Below are positions 33,426-40,959 of a DNA stretch of 40,959 nt, in pieces. The stretch's first letter is position 1; every line of letters starts with the position of its first letter. Both the position numbers and the translations under genes were made by a program. The DNA comes from Dimargaris cristalligena (Eukaryota; Kickxellomycota; Dimargaritomycetes; Dimargaritales; Dimargaritaceae): the NCBI GenBank assembly GCA_027576995.1, contig JANBQC010000227.1, positions 1 through 40,959 of the forward strand, read 5' to 3'. The notes beneath the pieces were generated by a model, which was not told the origin of the DNA, did no database searches, and was given only the letters and a program-made list of their open reading frames with translations.

Positions 33426-35603
33426 ATGGAGAAACCCATCTCCACCGTCACCAACCTACTTGTCAAAGACACCAAGGTAAATCACGTTACCGTGTACCAA
33501 GACCGTGCCCTGCTCGAACGTAGCGTCCGCATTCCAGTTCCGCCGGTTGAGGACGAGTCCCAGGCCAACCCGTCCGGGACGTCCCAGCGCCGCCTGGAGG
33601 TTCATATCCGAGGCCTACCTACGGTCCTATACGACGACAGCGTGCGAGTGGATACCCTGAGTGCCGTCACCATTGTCGATGTCTCCACCCGCCTCCAGTC
33701 CGCCAACCCAACCAGCGGTAATGATGCCAATGACGACTGTGACGAGACGGGTTCCCCTCCCGAAGCCGCCAAGGACCCCCAATTGGAACAGGTCTTGGCG
33801 CTACGCAAGGAAAAACAGTACGCCGAATCCCGCCGGGATATCATTCAGCAGCGCCTGGATTTACTGGAGAAATTCGCCCTCCAAGCGACCACCGTTTTAC
33901 CTTCGTCCGACCCATCGGGTCCCGGCCTACTGACCCTGGATAACGTCAATGCCATGGGCAAGTTTATGGACTATTACGAAAACTCACGGCTGGAATTGAC
34001 TCCCCGTCTCCGGGACTGGGAGGATAAACTCCGGGACCTGGAGGCCCGTATCGACCGCCTGTCCGGCTACCAGGCCAAGAAACGGGGTGTGTCGGACTTT
34101 GGTACCGAATCCGCCGAGTACATGAAATACCAAATTGTGGTGGTGGTGGAGTATTCCACGGCCTTTGCCGAGCCCGAAATTGCCCTGGCCTTTTCCTACG
34201 TGGTGGGCCAGGCGTCCTGGGAGGCCCTCTATGACGTCCGGGCCTTCACCGACTCCCAGAGCGTCGAAATCGCCTACATGGCCAACGTGTGCCAGAATAC
34301 CGGCGAAGAGTGGACCGATGTGGCCATGGCCCTGTCCACCGCTCAGCCATCCCGCGGGTCTAATCCGCCCCAACTTACGGAATGGAGTATTTCATCGGGT
34401 CCCCCCGTGGTGTACCGCCCGAATATCAAAATGAAGCGGGGCGGATTCGGATCCAGCGCGGCCCCGATGGCGTACGCTAGTGCGTCGATGGCCGTGGATG
34501 AATCAATCCAAGTGACCAGTGCTATGCCCTTCGCCCGGTCAATGGTAGTGGGAGGGGCCCCGCCACCACCCCCGCCGGGCGTGTCGACCCAGTCCGGGAT
34601 GACTAATACTACCTACGCCCTACCCACCCGCGTAACTCTTCCGTCGGACGACCAGACCCACCGCGTCAACATCGGCCTGGTGCACGCCGAGGCCCACTTC
34701 AAGTACGTGACGGTACCCAAACTCTCATCGGACGTCTTTTTGAACGCCCGCATCAAGAATACCTCGGATTTTGTCCTTCTGCCGGGCGAGACCAACGTGT
34801 TCTGCGATTCCTCATTCGTGGCCAAGTCGAGTCTGCCCCACGTTAGTCCGCAGGAGCGGTTCGAGTGCTTCTTGGGCACCGACCCTAGCATTCGGGTCAC
34901 CCGTCGCCCCGCCCACAGCGAACACATCTCGGCCAAATTCTTCGGTAATACTCGCACCCTGCGTATGACCCAGACCGTCGAGGTCACCAATACCAAACCC
35001 CAGGCCACCATTTGTATCGTGGTCCAGGACCAGATTCCGCTTAGTAACGAGGATAAATGTAAGGTCAGTTTGGTGGAACCGAGACCCCAGATTGTCAAGG
35101 AAATGCGGCTGGAGAGTGATGATATGGAGGTCAGCCCGGGTAATGGCGCAGGTGGGGCGACGGCCGCCCCGACAACAGCGACGAATACGCCGGGGGCATC
35201 GACCCCCAGTGGTCTGGGCACCAGCCCCCCCGCTGCTGAACCGACGCTGTCGCTAACTGATAAGATTCGTAGTTTGGGTTCCTCCGCTGCCCATGTGTCC
35301 CCGTCGGCCCGACTCTCCCTCTACGGCAAGACTCCGCTGGGTGCGGAACCCCGGGCCGTCCCGAACAGTGAGGCCGCTGGCGGTGGGGAAGTATCTACCC
35401 CTGGGGGAGTCGGGGGCGTTGGAGGAGGGACCGCCACCCCCACCTTCCCTCTGCATATCACGGGGCCCCAAGTCCCGATCTGGAATTCCGAGGTGCGCCA
35501 GGGTCTGTTATGGTCCTTGGTTCTTAAGCCCAATGAAAAGCAAACGATTTCGTTCAAATTCGAAGTGGTGTACCCGTCCAATGAAATTCTCAGTGGTATT
35601 TAG
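33426..35603 (+). CDS. DUF4140/DUF4139 (mucoidy inhibitor A-like) family protein
   Basis: The gene is intronless, from ATG 33426 to TAG 35601-35603, 725 residues. The N-terminal DUF4140-type domain starts at about residue 18 (VNHVTVYQDRALLERSVRIP). A predicted coiled-coil region follows (about 120-225, with many Leu/Glu/Arg heptads). The large DUF4139 beta-rich domain spans about 230-722, with recognisable phrases such as YVVGQASWEALYDVRA and EEWTDVAMALSTAQPS, ending in the usual ISFKFEVVYPSNE strand. A Gly/Pro/Ala/Thr-rich insertion at about 570-660 interrupts the end of DUF4139. The family is named from bacterial MuiA and occurs widely in fungi, with no established reaction. There is no signal peptide, so it is presumably cytosolic. 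AATAAA is at 35753-35758. Confidence 0.9.
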   Translation: MEKPISTVTNLLVKDTKVNHVTVYQDRALLERSVRIPVPPVEDESQANPSGTSQRRLEVHIRGLPTVLYDDSVRVDTLSAVTIVDVSTRLQSANPTSGNDANDDCDETGSPPEAAKDPQLEQVLALRKEKQYAESRRDIIQQRLDLLEKFALQATTVLPSSDPSGPGLLTLDNVNAMGKFMDYYENSRLELTPRLRDWEDKLRDLEARIDRLSGYQAKKRGVSDFGTESAEYMKYQIVVVVEYSTAFAEPEIALAFSYVVGQASWEALYDVRAFTDSQSVEIAYMANVCQNTGEEWTDVAMALSTAQPSRGSNPPQLTEWSISSGPPVVYRPNIKMKRGGFGSSAAPMAYASASMAVDESIQVTSAMPFARSMVVGGAPPPPPPGVSTQSGMTNTTYALPTRVTLPSDDQTHRVNIGLVHAEAHFKYVTVPKLSSDVFLNARIKNTSDFVLLPGETNVFCDSSFVAKSSLPHVSPQERFECFLGTDPSIRVTRRPAHSEHISAKFFGNTRTLRMTQTVEVTNTKPQATICIVVQDQIPLSNEDKCKVSLVEPRPQIVKEMRLESDDMEVSPGNGAGGATAAPTTATNTPGASTPSGLGTSPPAAEPTLSLTDKIRSLGSSAAHVSPSARLSLYGKTPLGAEPRAVPNSEAAGGGEVSTPGGVGGVGGGTATPTFPLHITGPQVPIWNSEVRQGLLWSLVLKPNEKQTISFKFEVVYPSNEILSGI

Positions 35604-37360
35604 AGTCAGCATTGCCTTGGTTGCGCCCCGGTACACTCGCTTTCATTATTGTTTTTACTCCCCCATATATACATGTATTCATTCCAATTAATACAAGCAA
35701 CCTTTGCTTGAGTCTTAGTTACCTACTATTTTACCCACCGACCTTTAAACTAAATAAATATTTTATATATAGCAATACTGTTAGCCTACCTGGCTATATT
35801 GAGGAGCTTTCCCACTTGGTTATAAATAATGGTATATATGGAGTCTTATTTACTCAAATTGGGAGTGGTGGTAAGGTGTTTACAATGAAATGATTGAAAA
35901 GAGATGCGAAAACATGGCACGCGGCTTAAGGGGCGTGACTGGGGCGGACATTGTCCCCGTGGTACAGACATGTTAGTAACTGAGACATGGCCTACATTCT
36001 TGCCGGGCTTCGGAACTGCATGCGGACGATAACGGTGATTTTAGCCTCGTGAACGGCAATTGTTCTCTGCCAATGAATGAAAGGGTCTCGGGAGTTTTCC
36101 CTGTAGGGGAGGGGTACAGTAAGCACCCATGGTATTTAGTTAGTTGTCTATGGAAGATGAAGGGAGGGCGCTGTTCGCAGGGTGCTCTGATAATTGACCA
36201 AGCCACTCACACCCACCTACCATCGCCATTGTTTCTGCCCCGAAAAACAAGAACGCATTACTAAAAGCCATTTCATTCATGGTTAACACTAATTAATGGC
36301 AGCAGCTTTGGCTTTGGTACCCCGATAATTCGCCAGGCCCCAATTGATTCGACCGCCACATTAGGGAACGATGCCCGGTTACGGGGCACCATTTGTTTCT
36401 CTATTATTATCGATTCTTGGGGGCATTTTTAATTATTTTACTATTGATATTTACGATAAATACGTTATCCAATAAAACAGTACTGGTTTCGGTATTTGTC
36501 TTTCATGGGTTTGGTTTATTTATTACACTGTCCAGGCGTTAAGACCCCGTAAAATGACACTAATTTCTATAGCAAGGTGTAAAGTACAGTGTGGATATGC
36601 CAAAATACCTGCCAAATAGCCGGAACCTGTGTTAAGTGGGAGAGGGTTCTAAACTCACCATTTTCCCTTATAACCAAGTATACCCAAAAGCACCTTAAAG
36701 TGGGTTGGATCAACCGCCAAATCTACTACTAGTTGATCGGAATCCAGTCACATGTCCAATTGGATGGTTATTACCTCCTCTATTAGTATCTCTGCGGCTG
36801 GCTAACTGGTTGGTTGGTTGGCTAATAAAACTGCGGCTATGTGTATGATTGATTAATCGAAAATCGAATCTATAGGGAAAGCGGCTACAGTCTACTAAAC
36901 CATTGGGGTGGAAAAATGTTATTTTACTACCTCGCCAATCTATAGTGCTAATTGAACTGGCCAAGAAGGTTCATAGGGAGAGGGAGAGAGAGAGGGAACA
37001 GTAGAGTAGGGCTTATACTATGCAGTGGTAATTGTAGGACTTCCAAGTGCACCTTGTGAATTCGATTCGGGAAAATAGGCCAAGCCCACTCTCATTCCTA
37101 CTTCAACCAGACTGTATTCGTTGTTACACCTTTACATTTTATTTTATTTTATATTCAATTCGGAATTCGATTTACGCTAGTCGACGAGACACCCTTGGAC
37201 TGGACAAACATTGCAAAGACGCACATTCCATTCACCCGTTCACCAGCAGTTGTACTTTCCACATACCGTCCACGAATATTGCCAACGAAACCAGCCGCTA
37301 CTCGATCCAGTCCCACATATTGAAACTCCTACACACCAGTTACATTGACCAATTGACACA
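35604..37360. other. Long intergenic spacer without a recognisable gene
   Basis: This is 1.75 kb with only short open frames on either strand, none with family features. A (GA)-rich run lies near 36975-36998. The promoter and leader of the carrier gene must lie in the last few hundred bases; a pyrimidine- and TTTTA-rich stretch near 37130-37150 is a candidate. I see no tRNA. Confidence 0.45.
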
Positions 37361-39211
37361 ATGGCCCGGGATCAGGCAACCAAGATTGACACGTCTATAA
37401 ACTGGTCACATTTCCTCGGTGGCGGGTAAGTGACATGCTCTCCTAAGGATTTGCCCGGCTTTTGAATCCCTGGACCGACTGAGAAGAGAGCCAAAGGCCA
37501 ATAATGGGGGGAGGGGGCAAATCGGCACCACCGAATCACCTATATATTTTCTTAGCCTAGAGTAAGAAGGCTTAGGTTAGCCAGTCTCAGTATATCCCAA
37601 TGGTTATTAACCCTTTGTTTTCGATCTGCGGAAATATGATTATCGCCCATATTGTAGCATCGGGGGAACGGTCGGAGCGGTATTGACGTGTCCGTTAGAG
37701 GTCGTTAAGACCCGCCTTCAGGTAAGCTACCGATCCCGAGCATATCTGTCTATTCGCCGAGCAGCCCCCACTCGGAACAGCCTTACACGGTCGTTTTTTT
37801 TAAAAAAAAATTACGATACCGCTCTACCCTTAGTCCGCCAAAAATTTAAAATACACACCTATTAATGAACCTCACTGAACCCTGGCTCACCCATACACAC
37901 ACACACACACACACACATACTCTCTCTTTTAATATATATATATATATATAATATTTTAGTCCTCCCAATACCGAGGCGAGGATCTAAAACAAATGATCGG
38001 CCGTACCGCCGCCGCCACGCCCTCTACTCCTTCCGCCGCCCCGTCCGTCCTGGCTCGCATCGTCCGCCCCATTAGCGGCACTTTTTCCATTGTCCACAAA
38101 ATGTACACGCTCGAGGGCATCGGAGGCCTATTCAAGGGCATCGGCCCGAACCTAGTAGGTGTCATTCCCTCGCGTGCCATCTCGTTCGCCACGTACGGTA
38201 ACGCCAAGCGCATCTATACCGAACTGAACCATAACCGGGAAGGTCCCCTTGTGTATTTGTCTGCCGCCGCCACCGCGGGCATCGTCACCGCCACGGCGAC
38301 AAACCCTATTTGGCTGGTGAAGACCCGCATGCAGCTTCAAAGTCAAGTGGGGTCGGCGGCGGCGGCGTCTGCGAATGGTGTCCCAGTGTATAGAAACAGT
38401 CTCCATTGCCTATATCGGGTGGCGAAGGACGAGGGGCTGCGAGGTCTGTATAAGGGACTTACAGCATCATATCTAGGTAGGTGGTAATCATGGATGTACA
38501 GCCCATGGTATATTTGAAAATATCGGCTTATATTTCAGCGCGTTTATATTAATTGAGCCTGTTTATTCTTGATTAGGAATGATCTGGATATAACTTTCTA
38601 TACAACCTTTTTGAGACTGCCTGTAAGCTTGGTACCACCCCCCTCCCCTCCACTGCTGGTACTAACTATCCCTCCATCGATGTGTGATTATACCATTGTT
38701 AACCATTAACTCTTCAGGCGTAGCGGAATCAGCCATTCAGTGGGTCATTTACGAGCAGCTCAAAAAGATGATCCGTGACCGCTCAGAAATCAACAACCTG
38801 GCGACCATCCAATCGCAAAAATTACCCTCGGCTTCATCCTCATTATCATCAGCATCAGCATCATCATCACCACCAACAATAGCAACCACCACGACAACCA
38901 AAACCACCAAACCGTGGCTGGAGTATTTCGGGGCCGCTGGAACGGCCAAATTCTTAGCGGCGGTAATCACGTACCCCCACGAGGTTCTACGTACCCGTCT
39001 GCGGCAGGTCTCGCTGGTCGCCAGCACCGGCTCTGGACCGGGCGTGATGGTGGCCCCCTATCGTAATCTGGCCCATTGCTTCTCCACCATCGTGCGGGAG
39101 GAGGGGGTGGCGGCCCTATACGGGGGTATGACTGCCCATTTGCTGCGGACGGTACCGAATGCCGCGATTATGTTCTTCTGTTATGAATTTGTGGTGCAGC
39201 ATTTCGGTTAA
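37361..39211 (+). CDS. RIM2: Mitochondrial pyrimidine nucleotide carrier, Rim2/SLC25A33-36 type, four exons
   Basis: Exons are 37361-37425, 37658-37721, 37960-38476 and 38718-39211, with phases 2, 0 and 1 at the joins, giving 379 residues. Donors are GTAAGT, GTAAGC and GTAGGT; acceptors are TTGTAG, TTTTAG and CTTCAG. The first join yields FLGGG|IGGTVGAVLTCPLEV. Three carrier signatures are present: Pro34-Leu-Glu-Val-Val-Lys-Thr-Arg, Pro159-Ile-Trp-Leu-Val-Lys-Thr-Arg (the PIW form typical of this subfamily) and Pro302-His-Glu-Val-Leu-Arg-Thr-Arg. Other Rim2-like phrases are YLGVAESAIQWVIYEQLKK and GLFKGIGPNLVGVIPSRAI. Length matches yeast Rim2 (377). Yeast Rim2 exchanges pyrimidine (deoxy)nucleotides across the inner mitochondrial membrane; the same role is inferred. 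A Ser/Thr-rich insert (about 250-280) sits before the third repeat. AATAAA is at 39451-39456. Confidence 0.94.
37895..37951. repeat. Microsatellites (AC)n and (AT)n in intron 2 of the carrier gene
   Basis: An (AC)11 run covers 37895-37917 and an (AT)10 run covers 37932-37951, separated by a CT-rich bridge. The (AT) run ends 8 nt before the acceptor AG at 37958-37959, so it occupies the usual polypyrimidine tract position. Confidence 0.85.
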
Positions 39212-39955
39212 GACTCTGTGTGAGATTGGGGACGGATCACTCGGTTTCCAGAGAATGGTGGACTAAATATAACCACATACACACTCACTCACGCTGGCAA
39301 TACCTGAGACACTATGTCCTTTAACGGACCCGACGTATCTCGGAGGATCCGGCATAAGTCAACCTCACCTAGTCCCAGTATTATACTTACATTTTCTTTC
39401 ATTTACTTTTTGCTTCCATTCTATTTTGACTGACAGATTGTATTACTAGCAATAAAACAGCCATTCCATTACCTTACCGTCCTTGAATCGGGAGTGGCAT
39501 TCTAAGCTAAAGTTGGTTATTTAGGACAAATATAAATGAAGATGTATTTGTAAAGGAGGGGAGTGTCTCAAATTTGTAAAGAGTGGGCTGGAACAGGCGT
39601 GTAATAAAAACATAGGTGAAATTCGGTCCTGCAGTGTACGGCTTTAAATGATATGTGTATGTGAATATAGACAGAGGATTTATATTCTATCAGTAGCGTT
39701 TACCGCATCCAACGGATTTATTGCTATAAAGCCTGGCTAGACCCATCCTATATTTATATAAAAAGACCGGGAATGACCCGGCCAGCCGTCAAGAAAATGT
39801 TTGGAAGTACTAGCAAAGACCCTTGTCACTACTAAACCAAGGCTATGACAACGACTGCATTGATGTCGCGTAATATTGGCGGTTGGCCAGTGTCACACGA
39901 GTATTTATGCAAAAAAAAAAGATCGCCAATTGGTTTACGAGTTCTAGACATTGGC
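39212..39955. other. Intergenic spacer after the carrier gene
   Basis: The spacer contains the carrier gene poly(A) signal (39451-39456) and nothing else recognisable before the inverted repeat copy begins near 39956. Confidence 0.45.
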
Positions 39956-40959
39956 CTCCTAAAAAATGGTGTCGATTTATCCGAACCGCTCGCCTAGTGC
40001 AACGAAAATTAATATTGGAAATAAACAGTCGGGGGAAGAAATAATCATACATATGCCGAGAAGTTCGAAATACAAGTCTAAAATATGCTGTATTAGATAG
40101 ACCACTGTAAAAAAGTGGCGAATAAAAGCGGAAAGGGGCGCCTGTGAGGCATTAGCTTTGAAAACGACCCCTTCAATCATAAACGTCAGCCGAACCATAT
40201 AATGAAGGGTAAAAACATAATATACATATTATTGTGGCATATTCTACTAACCAGCTGCCTCAGTCTCCCTAGGTTACTCGAATTGAAGTTTCCTATTGAA
40301 CAATGGCGACTGGAATGTCAGCCATCTTGCAACAAATATTATAAGAAGTAAAACGAACTGCTAGACAATCAATCGCACTAACACCGCCACTTCAAGCCGC
40401 TTTAAACCACTATCCCGATTGTTCAACCACTACAAATGTCATAAGAAGTAGGGGTAACATATAATCGATAGCCATATTATCACTAAAAAGCTCTTCTAAC
40501 CAATTCCCTTAGACCCATTGCAATTATATATAAATAGTGACCATCAACTCCCTTAAACTTAATAAGACAACAGCATATACAAAAAAATATTTATTAAAAA
40601 GATTAAAAAAACTACAGGCGGGGTAGTAAATACTACCCACCTGCAGCCTGCTCTAAATAATCTCGATTTACGAGATTATTGTATTCCTCGGTTGAGAGGA
40701 AGTGTATCCTTAACCAAGGAAGAGCATTGCGAAGGGCTCGGCAGATAGGCCGGCCCGGTTTGTATATGCTTAATAGCAGTAAGCCATGTTGATTGCGTAG
40801 AGCTGGAAACAGCCACGTAATCGCAATATAATTTACTGCAACCCGCATATACAATAAGGTATTTGTCGCGAGCTCACTGGGAATAAGATCCCTGGTGAAT
40901 ATCGCATCGCGATGGCACAAATCGAAATGTACCAGGCGCGGACAGAAACGCAGTGCGTA
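39956..40959 (-). repeat. Duplicated unit 4, inverted, cut by window edge
   Basis: The reverse complement of this stretch aligns with the 3' end and downstream flank of copy 3 (about 14820-15810), including GATTGATTGTCTAGC and TTTGTTGCAAGATGGCTGA. Homology ends at about 39956, facing the end of unit 3 at about 15810. About 24 kb of single-copy DNA is thus bounded by copies in opposite orientation. Confidence 0.75.
40633..40959 (-). CDS. F-box/LRR-like family protein, C-terminal fragment (copy 4, cut by window edge)
   Basis: On the minus strand the frame is open from the window edge (Tyr-Ala-Leu-Arg-Phe-Cys-Pro-Arg-Leu) to TAG 40635-40633, giving the last 108 residues of the family. It is closest to copies 1 and 3 and shares the tail NRDYLEQAAGG with copy 1. 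There is no frame lesion in the visible part. A minus-strand AATAAA lies at 40595-40590. The N-terminal F-box-like part is outside the window. Confidence 0.75.
   Translation of the reverse strand, partial: YALRFCPRLVHFDLCHRDAIFTRDLIPSELATNTLLYMRVAVNYIAITWLFPALRNQHGLLLLSIYKPGRPICRALRNALPWLRIHFLSTEEYNNLVNRDYLEQAAGG

Noticed and set aside
32948..33523. 191-codon open frame upstream of and overlapping the DUF4139 start
   Set aside because: It runs through the TATA box and pyrimidine-rich leader of the next gene, which explains its Ser/Pro/Leu bias; no recognisable domain.
1..40959. CRISPR arrays, bacterial operons, rRNA or tRNA genes
   Set aside because: No regularly spaced repeats, ribosome-binding sites or cloverleaf structures were seen; introns and gene content are eukaryotic.

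Overview
The window looks like nuclear DNA of a filamentous, probably early-diverging (zygomycete-grade) fungus. Genes have short spliceosomal introns of about 190-240 nt with GTAAGT-type donors. Coding DNA is G+C-richer than the AT-rich spacers, TATA boxes and AATAAA signals are recognisable, and gene content is fungal (Rim2 carrier, Rsc6/Swp73-type remodeller subunit, PPPDE-thioredoxin-PUL protein). The placement is by gene style only; no marker fixes the order.

Region 1 (1-15.8 kb) is an accessory array. It holds three direct units of a duplicated segment carrying a 412-residue F-box/LRR-like gene: the first is cut by the left edge, the other two are complete (9201-10439 and 13910-15148, exactly 4709 bp apart). 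Unit 1 is split by about 5.4 kb of foreign DNA. That insert holds a decayed gene for a secreted low-complexity protein (2547-4441, minus), two solo LTRs of one retrotransposon family with target-site duplications (4516-5097 and 6773-7352), a further LTR-like piece, and a 2.9-kb stretch with a single CpG.

Region 2 (15.8-39.95 kb) is a single-copy block of ordinary genes. The minus-strand half has a SWI/SNF-RSC SMARCD-type subunit, a PPPDE-thioredoxin-PUL protein (two exons), and an uncharacterised gene that I propose joins a signal-peptide/F-box exon to a long second exon. The plus-strand half has a TMEM94/ERMA-like P-type ATPase homologue (three exons, 1502 residues), a secreted TPGYP-repeat protein with an Asp/Cys-rich core, a DUF4140/DUF4139 protein, and a Rim2-type mitochondrial pyrimidine nucleotide carrier (four exons, 379 residues). 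The two halves diverge from 23.6-24.6 kb.

Region 3 (39.96-40.96 kb) is a fourth copy of the F-box unit, inverted and cut by the right edge. The single-copy block is therefore bounded by inverted copies of a recombining family. The 3' flanks of the four units form a reciprocal mosaic, suggesting exchange between them. The housekeeping genes show no common pathway; the noteworthy biology is the expanding F-box family, the retroelement scars, the TMEM94-like pump and the acidic secreted protein. All exon joins, domain calls and similarities were made by eye.
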